A stretch of 64,000 nucleotides of DNA from assembly GCA_031213475.1 (NCBI GenBank), contig JARUPZ010000008.1:12847393-12911392 (forward strand). Direction: 5' to 3'. Below are positions 31,600 to 43,436 of the stretch, piece by piece. The notes under the pieces were generated by a model, which saw nothing but the letters and a program-made list of their open reading frames with translations, searched no databases and was not told the DNA's origin. Within the stretch, counting starts at the first letter, position 1. Each line of letters begins with the position of its first letter. This stretch comes from Nereocystis luetkeana. Lineage: Eukaryota; Sar; Phaeophyceae; Laminariales; Laminariaceae. The position numbers were made by a program, and so were the translations under genes.

Positions 31600-34440
31600 C
31601 CGAGATTGAACTGTTCTTTGCCTTTCACCACTGATCATCGTTCTCAAAATTTAGGAGTATTCACGATGTTACATTTGACCACGAGGGTGGCAGGACCGGT
31701 GATGACGGTGACTCTGACTTCGACTCTGCGCCACCATACGAACTCGGCCATGTGCTTCGTGACGTGCTGTTACGGTGTCATTTTTGCGACAGACCCACGG
31801 TAGTTGCGCTCGAGTCCTCTTCTACGGCGCGGACGTCAAAGATGCCTTTCGGCAGGCTTCGGTCGATCCTGCAGGCGCGCCGACCTTTGGATACCTGTTC
31901 GGCGATCATGTGGTCGCGGAGTTGCGCGTGCAATGTGGTTGGTGTAATAGCACTGGGCTTAGGGGGTTGATGACATCTGAGCTCGAGCATGCTCACACAC
32001 ACACTCGACGCTTCTATTACGAGGGACCATAGTTAATAGGACCAAATATTGTTAGTAAAAATGGTTAAATATATAGGTTTTTATGTACACCATAGGTCCT
32101 ATTAACTATGGTCCCCCGTAATAGGCACAGCCGTTTCCCAACAAGGGGCTGCCGTCGTTGCCCGCGTCGAAGTTTCTCCGGCGCGGTTGGGTTCTGGTCG
32201 CTGCTATCCCGCGTGATTGTGGGCCTGTTCCTGGTGCAGGAGGCAACAACGGGAGCTATTTGTTCATGAGGTATTATGTGGGCGATGGTATTCTCTTCGA
32301 GTTGCAGAGGTGGCCCGATGGCCGCCGTTGCTAGCGTGCTGAGCACTCGCTGGCGCCGGACTATCCCTCTTGTCGGGCGAACCTGGGGTTTCCGATCCAA
32401 CCCTTTTTTCCGGCCGAAACATCACTGTTAATAACTGGGACACGTAACTGGAGGTGTTGGGCTGATACATTGACACGGAGGCGCTTACGACTCCGTTGCC
32501 GTCCCATAAGCGCCTCAAGCTGCAGATCCCCCTCGCGGAGTGGCCATCGTCTTCGTTCGTCTGCTTCAGCGAAGCGGGTTTCGTAGGTCGTTGGCTTTCT
32601 CGCGCATGTCTGCTTTGCTGTGCGTCCAGGAGGTTCCTTCGTTAACCGCTAGTTGGCTTCGGTTGGTGTGCCCCGTTTAGCGAACGGAGCTGATTTTTCT
32701 TGTCAAAATGGCCAGCCCCGGGCGGTGTCTCGCCCTGGGACGCGAGGTTCACCGTGACCTCGAGGTTTGGCAGTGGTTTGTTGAAGAAGGGTTGGACGCG
32801 CGTGGAGGAACCTTGTCGGCTCCGATGTATCATTTCCTTGAGCGACCCCCTCGACGTACTTTGTTTTCGGACGCATCCAAAGCCGCGGTCCTTTGTTTTG
32901 GCCTTGGCACTGGTGCATTCTCGCGACACGAGCTTGAAGTCTGTTGCATACGAGAATAATATTTCGACTATCGTTCTCGAACCGCTAGGTATGGTCGTTT
33001 TGGCATGGGTCTTCTCCGTGTGCCAAACGCCCGTCCGCGATGGGGGATTGTGCGCTGTTACGTGGAGACAACGAAGCATCCGTAGAATGGGTGCGGCGTT
33101 GTCGGGGGGGGGGGAAGGAGCCGAGATCGGGTGCGTCGATGGGCCTCCTTGGTGTGCTCGAATGGCCCTCTGGTTGGGACTTTGACTCAAAACACGTACG
33201 GAGAGATTCTACGTGGCCGCTGACGGTATCTCATGGTCGGGTTGCACCTCTAACCTCGTTGAGTTTGGGTGCTGTTCGGGCCGACATTCCGTGGCAGGAG
33301 CAGGACCTGGGGGACGCGGGCACATCCCTCTGTACTTCGATGTTGGCCTCGAACTCATGCGAAATGCCATTGCAACCTCGTCTGAACGCACCAATCAGGG
33401 GCCTTTAGGTACGTGGTTAGACTTTTGGGGGGCGGTGGGGCATGCCTGCATCCCTCGAGCACTGCAGAAGTAGCATGGCCAAACGTGTGGCATTTGTTCG
33501 AAGACGGGGCGTACGCGTCAGCGACCAAGAAATTGCGGTTGGTCGCTATTGAGAGCAATTTGTCAGCGATCGAGCTTTTCCGTCGTATTTCGCGAGGGTT
33601 CGAGCTGGACACCACTCAGTCTGTCTACATAAATGCCCTCAAAAGTGCTACTCGATCGCGTGCCGACGCCGGTAGCCAAGCAACCGTGCGTCGGCCCGTT
33701 TCGTGAGAAATGTTGATTGCGGGCGAGAAGCTGATCCCTGCGTGGCGGACCGATGGTCGCGTCCTGTTGCTTTCCCTTTGTGATTCTTGTAGTTTCTCGG
33801 CTCGTGCATCCGAAACATTTGCGGAAACACGGTCACGTGTTCACGAGACTCATTGTCTGCGACGGGCTGGCGTAGTGGTCTTCCGTGAACAGGTGTCAGC
33901 TTACTGCGGCGCAGTAGTCTGCCGCAAACCACGTTGAGGTCAGATTTTGTGGGTCGACGGCGGACCGTCTGCCAAAAGGGAGGGTCCTTACGCGCGTACG
34001 GGGGGTCCGGCGATGCACAAGGACGACAGCGACGGTGCTGTCGATCTCATGATCGGCTTTATGTCTTGTTATCGGTTTCTTCCCTTGTCGGCCTCCCGTG
34101 CCGCGTTCGGCGTTGGAAATGGCAGGTCGTCCATGTAGACACAGCAGGAAGTAACGACAGCTTTGCGGAAAGTGGTTGCGTTGGCGGGCGTGCGCGCGGA
34201 AGAGAACGCTTTGCACTTTCTGACGAGTGGAAGCGCCACGCACTTGTCGGCGGGGGGTGCGACACCAGAGGGGTTACAGCGTAAGGGCAATGTGCGTCTG
34301 ATGCGTACAAGACGAATGTTCGCAGTCACGGAAAGGATGCCAGTTGGGGAGCAGATGTTATGGCCCAGGAAGGTAATAGTGGTGGGATTCAGCCGGGGCA
34401 GGAAACAGAGTAGGGGCGTGTTAACCCACCCTTAGATCTG
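31600..34440 (+). mobile_element. Degenerate DIRS-like retrotransposon: RT, RNase H, tyrosine recombinase
   Basis: Reading along plus-strand frames: RT motifs ADVKDAFRQ (about 31797) and RYYVGDGI (about 32269, where the catalytic YxDD has become YVGD); RNase H motifs LFSDASKAA (about 32865) and LRGDNEASVEWV (about 33058); then a long helical stretch (SATKKLRLVAIESNLSAIEL, about 33514) and a tyrosine-recombinase-like end, HFLTSGSATHLSAGG (about 34215). There the HxxR arginine is Thr and no catalytic Tyr follows in frame. RT followed by RNase H and a YR in one unit is the hallmark of DIRS-type elements. Several stops and shifts, plus a MITE-1 insertion, make it dead. Confidence 0.72.
32017..32121. 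mobile_element. MITE-1 copy d, inserted in the DIRS-like RT
   Basis: 105 bp, TTACGAGGGACC to GGTCCCCCGTAA, between CTA and TAG flanks. The reverse-transcriptase frame runs up to it and resumes after it (GCTGCCGTCGTTGCC), so it landed in the older element. Confidence 0.93.
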
Positions 34441-34833
34441 ACTAGGCAGACGTGAAGTTATGGAGAAGTGTGTTATCACAGGCGCCTCCTATGATATTGG
34501 TAGCAGGGGGGCGGGGGGCGAAAGAGCACGTCCGTAAATAGTGTCAACTTCCATTTGTGATAGAGGCTGGCGTCGAGAGTTCTATGTCGCCAGTTGGACT
34601 GGGAGTTGACTCAAATATACGGATGCTAGCTGGGGGTTGCCGTTGGGGAAGTCTCGGGGGTCTCCCCCCTCTCCATCCCCCTTCTCCGGGCGGGGGGTGG
34701 CGCATTAATATAATACAACTTTGAAAGCAAAGTGTAGAGCAAATTTTGAACATTTTCGGAAGAGTGGAAGAATATGAGTTGCGTACGCACGTAATAACTT
34801 TGGCCACTCAAATGGATGCAGTGATACATGATA

Positions 34834-34938
34834 TTACGGGGGTCCATAGTTAACAGGACCAAATATTGTTAGTAAAAATGGTTAAACATATAGGTTTTTA
34901 TGTGTACCATAGGTCCTGTTAACTATGGTCCCCCGTAA
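34834..34938. mobile_element. MITE-1 copy e
   Basis: 105 bp, differs from copy f at one base (T versus G at position 10). Flanks ATA and TAG. Confidence 0.95.
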
Positions 34939-35054
34939 TAGTATGAACCGTAGCTCTTGGAACACACACCTTGTCCGGTACGAAGCCGCAACCTGCGCGT
35001 GATAGAGCAGTGGAGCATAACCAGAGCTACAGGTCCAAGCTGTGCTATAGACTA

Positions 35055-35159
35055 TTACGGGGGGCCATAGTTAACAGGACCAAATATTGTTAGTAAAAAT
35101 GGTTAAACATATAGGTTTTTATGTGTACCATAGGTCCTGTTAACTATGGTCCCCCGTAA
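35055..35159. mobile_element. MITE-1 copy f
   Basis: 105 bp, CTA and TAG flanks. Almost identical to copy e 116 bp away; both have AACAGGACC arms rather than AATAGGACC, marking a subfamily. Confidence 0.95.
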
Positions 35160-36420
35160 TAGTTCATAGACTAGTTTTGAGTCCCCACCCACCCGCCCGT
35201 GCTTTTGAGGGAGTCAATGGAGTGGGGGAGTTAAGTGGTCGCAGTAACATTGTCTGTGTCTGTTGTTGTTTGTTAGACGTACGCGTTGTTTTCGCTGATG
35301 GTGCAACCATCGTAGATTGTGCAAGTTGCGGCGACGGTTAGCCGCATCGGTGTATTTGTTATGATGCAAGTGGTGCTGCTTTATATCATAAGGAACGTAG
35401 GCGCTACTGTGATTAATGGGAGGAGGAGCCGCTTGACGGTCTGTCCACATATATATTTGTATGGCACCCCAAAAGAAGTAAACTTGACGTTGCATCGGCT
35501 CGGAGTTTTGCGCGCAATCTAAACGTTGAGGAGAAGAGGCGATATTCATATTTTGACATTCAAGTAAAAATGTTCAGCCTGAATGTACCTGTGCTATTCG
35601 TGCATACATATTATTACGTGGGTACCTTTAGATGCATGTGGTCATGAGGTGGTTACCTTGTAGGTCTTCTTCGAGTTGTCAGAAATTGTTTGTCTGAAAG
35701 CGGTTTGGCTGGCTGGTATCGAGAATTCTATGTGGGCTGGGAGTTGACTGGAGTATACGGCTGTTAGTGCGGGGTTGCCGTCGGGGGAGCCCAGGGTGTC
35801 TTCCCCCTCTACACCCGCCTTCTACGGGCAGGGGGTTACGCATTAATTTAGCACAGCTTCGAAAGGGAAGGGCAAACTAATTTATTCCGGCGATGTTCCG
35901 GCATGCACCCGTCTCTCGTACACAACGGTGTTCGTACACGGGGGATGCCGCTACAGGTACCCGTAGTACCGACAAGCAATATCAGTAGCAATATCATCTG
36001 CGTCCCTCCTTCCCTTGTTTGTCCCGTCTTCATTTTGCCGTTTCGATTTCGTCGCTCGCTCGTTTGTGTTTTTTTCTTTTCAGGGGTAGTATTTCGTAAC
36101 GCCAACAACAAACCAGCGCGCACTGCGGTGTTGACGGTACGATACTGTTGTTGTGCCGGGTGCGGGCTGAAAAGGAAGGCTTTGTATCGAAACGTGGCTG
36201 CAGGCATTTGGCAGTGGGACAAGCCTCTCACGTGCAATTGTCGAGAGTCTCATAGCTAAATACCGGTATGGTCGCATTATCGGGAACCGTTTTCCGGTAT
36301 CGCAGCAAGGCAGGGGCTTTCGCTGTCATCCCCGGGTTTCAAATGTGTGCCTTGCCATCACCGGCACTACGTGAAGAAGAAAAAAAACTCTGGTTTCAAA
36401 AGTGTACTTCTTATGTGTTA
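35160..36420. other. No gene recognised
   Basis: A segment at 35715-35850 resembles 34570-34710 (TATCGAGA.TTCTATGT, GGGAGTTGACT, GGGGGTTGCCGT.GGGGA, CGGGCGGGGG-like), so a ~140-bp repeat flanks the MITE pair. No coding signal. Confidence 0.5.
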
Positions 36421-36690
36421 ACACACCCCTTCATATCACACCCCCTGCAATGTTGCCGCGGTCTGTTCGCTCTCCCTAGCAATCATCGCTGACGGTAGCA
36501 CACCCCCTGTAATCTGGCCGGGTTTTTTTCTCACCCCCTAGCAACCAATGACAACATTAGCACACCCCCTCATTACCCCACCCCTTCGTTACCACACCCC
36601 CTTGCTGCCGGGCTATCGTGCATGGTGGCTATCGGCGGGGATACGTTAGATAACACACCCCCATACAAAAGCACACCCGATGAAAAAAAT
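36421..36690 (+). repeat. CACACCCCCT reiterated motif
   Basis: At least eight copies of (A/G)CACACCCC(C)T spread at irregular spacing over 270 bp, often after TTAA, AGCA or TACCA. Function unknown; possibly an eroded minisatellite. Confidence 0.75.
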
Positions 36691-36699
36691 GTTTGAACG

Positions 36700-38450
36700 C
36701 CAAATTGCCATCTCTGCGGTGTGCTTTCCCCCGTGTGATACGTTATATACTACGTTGCCGTATTTGCAGGTGTTGTGATGGCATCGTATTAGCCCGTTAC
36801 GATATCATCCGTCGGTCGCCTAACAAAACGTTATGGTGGTGTGTTGCCTAAACATTGGCAGCAGTATAGCGTTACTGTGCTAGGGTCGGCAGCCCATTGC
36901 GCGTACCGTAATGTTAAGGTGTCGGCTGGATTCCTACATGTCATCGTAGCACACGTTCGGGTGGTAACATACCTGCACAATGTGTCACTAACCTCATGTT
37001 ACTGCTGTGTTAGCTCGTTCGCAAATGTTGATGTGACGTACAACGTTATGCCGAGCAACATGGTCGGCGCGGCCTGTAGCGAGTAACGCCCCGTAGTGAC
37101 GATAGCGGAGTTCCTAGTGATTGCCGTAGCGAACGTTACGCAAATAACGTACATGCTCAGTAAAACACCTACAAAACGCCAACAAAATGTTCCTGTGTTA
37201 GCTCGTACGCACACCTACAGTAGGTGTGACATACAACGTTAAGCAGTCTACTGATGTTGATAGCGATGAATGCCATTTTACCGTAATGTCGTATCGATTT
37301 AGTATGTAAGCATACCTTTACGTACTAAGTACGCATAACACGCACTATTCATCTATCGTTATCAATCTATCTGGCAGTGGATAGCAATAGAAACGACGAC
37401 GACTACTCGTACGTGGTGCCGATACCAGGTATGTGAGGCAAAATGGAAGCAGGTATCGGTACCATACCGTTAAATTCAAGGTCGGGACACTGCGTACCCC
37501 TCGCTATCAATAGGTTCGCCTATTGAGCAGGTGCTCGTTGGTGCTCACGTATGTTGAATGCCGACATATACCGGTAGAAGAATATCAGGTGTATCCCTGA
37601 CAAGCGCGATGAGAGACAGAGAGCAAGGCTTGTGCCTCGCCGGAAAACCCCCTGATATTCCATCTAGGATACGTCTCCCAAGTACTAAAAGTATGATCCC
37701 AACACCTGACCCCAGGTAATTACCGCCCTTTCGGCCTCATTTTTCGGCCTCATTCAAAACAATACCGTAACACTAGCCCACTCTGATGAGCCGTAAATGC
37801 AAAAACACTATTATAGAAAAAACATGGAAACCCCGATTCCACGAACCAGAACATGTGTCGAAGATGCGGCCTCTCTGATCCCACTTACACACCTCTAAAC
37901 GGCAAGGTTACAGAACCGACAAGATACACAGAAAAGGAGAAAGGAAGGCCTGACCGTAAGGGACAGGAAATAGTAGTCAACTTAAGCCATCGCCATGCCA
38001 CCCCCAAGTGGGGTGGGGCGAGAACGTGCCTACGGAGAAACGAAAGGTTAGCGCGAAAAGCGAGACGGCCCTCCGTGCTCCAGGAAGAGTAGCCAATTTA
38101 ACCCAGATCGCCTCCGGCTCCCGACCGGGGGGGATCGGCAGGACGAATAGGGAAAAAAACACGGAACACGCCAAAACCCCCCTAAACCCACACCAAAAAC
38201 TCCGGTAGCGTGTCCTGTGCCACAAATTAGTGGCCCCATTTCCTAGACCACCCCGAAACTGAGCGGGGGGGTCGGCAAGATCAAATACGCTATAACCATC
38301 CCCAAGCCGGACCAACAAAGATATTCACGAAGCGCTCTATCATGCCGAGTAGGAAACCCCCGACCCGAAAACTCGGAAAACGTCAATTGTGTAAGACGAC
38401 CCCCCAAAGCCCAGGAAGGTGACAAACAAAAAAATGTGGAGTGCAGTCGA
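36700..38450. other. No gene recognised
   Basis: AT/GC-mixed sequence with many GTACG and AACGTTA words; one TACCAGGTA at 37423. No frame with splice support. The 3' end or LTR of the gypsy element could lie near 38.2-38.4 kb but no terminal repeat could be identified. Confidence 0.4.
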
Positions 38451-38460
38451 GATGCGAAAA

Positions 38461-40280
38461 TCAGCCATCCGCGGTTGTGCCTCGAGATTCATCCACGTTG
38501 CGCTGGACTCCCCGTGCAAACGCGCCAGCCAAACGCGCTAGCCAAGTGCACTTGCAGACACCAAGAACCTCGTACAGCTCTCGTCGAAGTCGTGTATCGC
38601 GCCGGAGAAAAAGGAAGCTTGGTCGGTCCCGGCTCATCTTAACGTCGGACCAAGTATACCCCATCCGTCGGTAGTCGCGCTGACTTTCCTGAGCCACCGC
38701 AGAACGTCGCCGCCCTTGTACCAAACGTGGGCCCCGTTGGGAAGCACGGTGTTGCTGTATCAGCAAAGCCTATCGGCGTGCGATACGCAGCCAAAGCCGG
38801 GTGCCAGAACCCGCTCGCCGTTACCCCGAGAAAGTTCCCGTTGTGGCGCGCCAGTTCGCATCCGGCGATACAGGCGGGTGGTTTGGTGGTGCTGCTTCGA
38901 TATGCTGGTCCAGTAGCGCAAATTTTCGTGGCGAAGAAGCTCGAGATTCAAGATCTATTTCTCACTCCCCGGGCGGTCGGCAAAGCCCTGTCCAATGCGT
39001 CTCGTACGTCACCGCGATGACGCCACCTCGACTTCGAACTTATGGGTGTCCGGTAATAATCCGTTTCACTTCGAATCGTTGAAAAGGGATTGAAACGTCG
39101 TCTTGGGTGGCGTGGTACGGGGGGGGATTCCTTCGATGATTATTGAACACGTACTTCATCAACCCCGCCAACAAATTCTTCGGCATGCCCGTACAGTCGT
39201 GGGGGTTGGCACAGGGCTTGCACCGTTGAATTGATACGCGTCGGCGAGCATCAACGCCGGGCACACCGAAAGGAAGATCCTAACACAGGAGCGAGGAGAT
39301 CCGTCAGGGGTGTCCACTGAGGAGCAGGGGCCAACCGCGAGGTCTTCGTAGGGGCCCGTCCAGTTGAGGGAGAGTTTGGCCTCGTTGACCGTGGTTCCCC
39401 GTGTCAGGCTTCGTTCTCTGGTGGATGGTGGCCGTGCCCAGATCCAACGCCGATTTTGGGCACTGGACGCAGTACGTCAGATAGGGGACGCGTGCTACTG
39501 TACGATGGAGGTGGCACGTTTCCGGTAGAATGGTTTCTGAATGATGCGGCTCCTCATCCCAAAATCGGCGGAATGGCAATCTTGTTTAAAAAAACTCTTT
39601 TTTTTTTTGTAGACGCGGGCCACGGGATTGTTCATCGGGATGCGCGTTTTCGGGTGGCTTCCTCTTAGTAAAATAGCTCCCCAAGCGAGGATCCCCAGAA
39701 ACGAAATGGTGCACCTCTAGTGTAGCATGCGACAGGGCGGAGTTGCGGCGGTTCGAACGAGCAACGGTGTGGGCGTGGTGTCCGCGGACGGTATCGTTAG
39801 CGCGCTGCTGGTGGTCCGTCGCCAAGTCGCAGTAGGCTAGGTGGTCGCAGGCCAAACTTTGGTGGCTGGCGACTCCAACACGCTCGAAAATCGTGGGAGG
39901 GAGACGAGGCAGCCGACCCATATGAACCCCGTTGGGAGCCGAACCCGTGGCGATGCTGACGGGATTGTTATACACAAATTCGACACGAGGGAGCTGTTCA
40001 TCCAAGTTGTTTTGGAGTTCGTTGGCGACCATTGCCAGCATCTGAGCCGCTGTGTGGGTTACACGTTCCACCCCACCGTTGCCGTTTGGGTGGTAGGAGC
40101 TGGTGGCAATTTTAACCCCGAGAATCTGATAAACGACGTGCGAAAGCTTGGAGCATACCTGGGGATGGAGTTTCACTGCGGGGATGATGTTGCCATTTTT
40201 TTTTATCTTTTATCAGCAAAGACATGTAGATTGCATGCAAGATTACGCCGGATATTGTTGCTACGGCGAGCTAGTCAGTA
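38461..40280 (-). mobile_element. Ty3/gypsy retrotransposon, 3' part of pol (integrase), degenerate
   Basis: Minus-strand ORF 39586-40176 (196 aa) carries the integrase-core pattern SYHPNGNGGVERVTHT (the Glu of the D,D-E triad), then VEFVYNNPVS and a region between the integrase core and C-terminus. Further minus frames continue it with shifts: RRRVSIQRCKPCANPHD (39040-39264), ENLRYWTS and LYRRMRTGAPQREL (38760-38951), GVQRNVDESRG (38461 onward). Upstream reverse transcriptase and both LTRs are not visible. Stops and frameshifts make it non-functional. Confidence 0.72.
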
Positions 40281-41700
40281 GCAAATAGCGAATCGAGGAT
40301 GAGCCGCCCCCCGCTCTTGGCAAACAGCTGGGATAGCCTTTTCAATAGCAGGAGGGTTGGCAATCTTATGAGTAGCAATGCCTCCCGTCTCTTTGCTGAC
40401 ATATGGAAGTGGAGGGCTATGGATACACCACATGTCAAGCGTTCCAAAACGTTCCGCCCGTGCGGTGACCAAGAAATTGATGCTAAAGCCGTCAGCCGAC
40501 AGAGGAAGTTCATGGCGTGGACGTCATGTGTATCAACATAGCGCGAGTGCTAATCCAACTAATATGTGAGAGAACTTTACACATGGGCCCAGCCTAAGGT
40601 CGCGAGTTTGGGATGGGTGCTATCGACAATATTCTCTCCTACCCGGCTCACCCATAAGTGAATGCCTGGTGGCGCGAATACCCACAATTCTGCAAGGGCC
40701 GATGGGCAGGGACAGCGCGTACATCCTGTGCTCGACGAAAACCCAAACCATGCCGATCTCTCGTCTTGCTGAGCGGTAGCACGAGCAAACTTGCAACCGG
40801 ACGCCTGTAGGACGAAACCTTTTCCAGATAGACAATATGTCACCACCGTTGCATAGTGGCCCTGTCGCTAATGGTTCGCATATGGCCACATTCAATATTT
40901 CATGCCACGTTTAGCAAACGTTTCACATTTTGATTCGAGCACAAGCCCACTTTTCTCGTTCGCGCAATGTCCGGTGCATGTCTCAGACGACTAAGGAGTC
41001 GACTCTGACCGCCCAAAAACAAACCCGCAGGCCAACACCTAGCCGCACATGAACCACGTCGAAGGAAATGTGGGACAGGAGGCTGACGAGAGTCAGAAGG
41101 GAGCCAGAAGCTCCAGAAAAGATCTGCAGCCACGAAATGAAAAGGTCGGGTCTCACGATGGATTCTGAGGAGAGCGTGGTAATGTAGAGCGGTCGTTTTC
41201 AGCTTTTGAGCAACTGCTGTGGCCGCCTATTTGGTAGACGTTTGGTGACTTCAAGCCATTTGCGCGGCAGCACGCGAATACACACAATGTGCTGTGCTGT
41301 GCTGTGCTATACGCCTTGATTCTGCGTGCAGAAGGGGCCTGATGACCGTAAAAGACGGATGTCGTATTTGACTATAAACTGCTGCGGACAGCTAGTTCGC
41401 TGACGAACCCATTTACTACAGTATTTTGGCGAAACACTGGTACTGGTGGGAGATTTCCGCTGTATGCTCCCGACTATGAACTCTATTTCTGATAAATATG
41501 TCGAGCACTACATATGGCTGGTGTGCCGTCTTCGGAATGCAACCGCACCAACGCAATCACCGAGTCGTTGACGAGGGTATACTCACCCTTCCCCTCAATA
41601 AATCAAGCAGCGCACGGGCCATATCAACCTATTCTCACGCCCACGCGCTTGCCGGACAGACTCCGAGCGCTTTGGTGGAGACGGTGACCAGATGAAGGAC
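40281..41700. other. No gene recognised; possible gypsy remnants
   Basis: Minus frames at 40275-40472 and 40577-40846 look protein-like in part (GTLDMWCIHSPPLPYVSKET; GKGFVLQASGCKFARA) and may be upstream pieces of the same element, but I cannot place them. Confidence 0.3.
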
Positions 41701-41722
41701 ATTGCACGCGGTTTCGTTGCAG

Positions 41723-42040
41723 GTATGGGTGAGGAGCGCCTGCCGAGAAGGGTTATATTTTGGGGAGACATTCGGGGGTGGGAGCTACTCCTTTGAACAG
41801 GATAAGGATCCCATAAAGCGCCTCGAGGAAGGTCTGAAGAATGTCGGAATCAAGTCTGAAGGGGAGCACGACGCAGTACAGAGGGGCTGCAGATGGTTTG
41901 TAGGAGGAGAGGGCGGGGCGGAGGCCTACACGCGAAGAAGACAGGACGCAGAGAAGAGCAATGACGCCATGAGGGAATACTGCACGCGGCAGCTGCAACT
42001 GCGACATCGACCGTGGGCATCAATGCGGGCAGGGGGCGGG
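41723..42040 (+). CDS. Possible exon, unknown protein (3' end unclear)
   Basis: Follows a plausible acceptor (GTTTCGTTGCAG). The frame has a balanced, protein-like composition: EGLYFGETFGGGSYSF, DPIKRLEEGLKNVGIKSEGE, RRRQDAEKSNDAMREYC. No domain recognised, no donor identified before low-complexity GGGAGGGA sequence. Could be a single real exon or chance. Confidence 0.3.
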
Positions 42041-42189
42041 CAGGGAGGGAGGGAGGGAGGGAGTGTTCTTCCCAAACGACTGACGACTAGCTGTGGCTAT
42101 CATCGATGCGCGCACACAGAGCCGTTTCCACCCCCTCACGGTCGTGTTTGCTTGCAATGCCTGCCTTGCGCTTCCCCCTTTTTTGCCCT

Positions 42190-42510
42190 CTTTTAATGTT
42201 TTCGTTCTTTCTTTCGTTCTTCCTTTCTTTCTTGTTCGTTCTTTCTTTCGTTCTTCCTTCCTTTTTTTCCGTTCTTTCTTTCGTTCTTTCTTTCTCTCTT
42301 TCTTTCTTTTTTCGTTCTTTCTTTCGATCTTTCTTTCGTTCTTCCTTTCGTTCTTCCTTCCTTTCTTTTTTCGTTCTTCCTTCCTTCCTTTTTTTTTTCG
42401 TTCTTTCTTTCGTTCTTTCTTTCTCTCTCTCTTTCTTTCTTTCGTTCTTCCTTTCGTTCTTTCTTTCGTTCTTCCTTTCGTTCTTCCTTCCTTTCTTTTT
42501 TCCTGTTTCG
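42190..42510 (+). repeat. TTCTTTCGTTCTTCC polypyrimidine tract
   Basis: About 320 bp of nearly pure pyrimidine on the plus strand, made of TTTC/TTCG/TTCC tetramers, with a few larger repeats (TTTTTTCGTTCTTTC). Minus-strand ORFs through it are Lys/Arg/Glu repeats. Such tracts can form triplex DNA. Confidence 0.95.
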
Positions 42511-42759
42511 CTCTTTCGTGAGTTTTTTTGGCTTCGTTTGTACGTGCGTGCTTACGTATAGCCGACTCTTCCTGTTGATTGGTTCTCTTTTTGCTCGTTC
42601 GGTTCACCTTCTCCCTTCACTCTGCCGGTCTGCGAGGATGCAAGTCTGAACGTTCTCTTGGAGGTTCACTTGCGTGTTCTGTTGCGTTTTCCGTTGCATA
42701 TTCTTTTACGTACTGTTATGTGTCTGACATCTTTTTTCTTCTTTCTCCTCTTCTTCTGT

Positions 42760-42791
42760 TGATTTGATTTGATTTGATTTGATTTGATTTG
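42760..42791 (+). repeat. (GATTT)n microsatellite
   Basis: Six consecutive GATTT units. Confidence 0.97.
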
Positions 42792-43262
42792 GTTTTGCTT
42801 CATTGTGTCTGTGCTCTTCCTACGGTTCAGGGTCGGGATTAGAAAACACAATAATATTACGATCCCTTGTTCCCGGCACAACGAAAGGCGTAATCTATGG
42901 TGCACATGAGCAAAAGTCGCAACACGACCCAATCGACTCCCCAAAATGAAGGTTCCCCTATGTTTTCACGAAGATCCCCCCACATGCCCGACCGCCGGCC
43001 CGCCCGATCACGCCCGATCACTCGGTCACTCAAGAGACTACGAACACGTCCGTACAATGGTTGTGCTATCAAAGGTTGGTAGCCTCGCAGGACAATAATA
43101 GGCGAGTCTACCGAACGTCGTGTTAGCGTGGCGTGCCTATGCTTGTGGGTCCACAATACGTCAAGGGGTACATAAAAACATTACGCTTTGCACCAAGTTT
43201 AGACAATAGCAGTGTGCCACAGTACCGCTAGGTTCACTGCGGCAGCTAAGTTCCCTGCACTC

Positions 43263-43436
43263 TCAATAAGTGCTTATACTAGCACTCTTGATTCTGAGCG
43301 AAGCTCGTTCGTCGTCAGAAATTAGGGATTGTCGACAGACTAGCGACCGTCCGCGACCGCATTCCGAACGTGAATTCCTGACCGCAGTCAATAAATCTGG
43401 AGGTAGGGCAAGCGTTTGACATCGATATGGGTTGAT
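43263..43436 (-). CDS. Unknown gene, possible terminal exon iv
   Basis: Begins after CGACCGCAG in phase 0, matching exon iii, and ends at a TGA: INPYRCQTLALPPDLLTAV to KSASISTY. The intron to it is 885 bp. Protein-like but without independent support. Confidence 0.3.
   Translation of the reverse strand: MNPYRCQTLALPPDLLTAVRNSRSECGRGRSLVCRQSLISDDERASLRIKSASISTY

Noticed and set aside
32642-33190. 182-codon minus ORF
   Set aside because: Antisense to the RNase H region of the DIRS-like element.
39841-40281. 146-codon plus ORF
   Set aside because: Antisense to the gypsy integrase ORF.
42020-42607. 195-codon Lys/Arg/Glu-rich ORF
   Set aside because: Pure translation of the TTCTTTCG tract.
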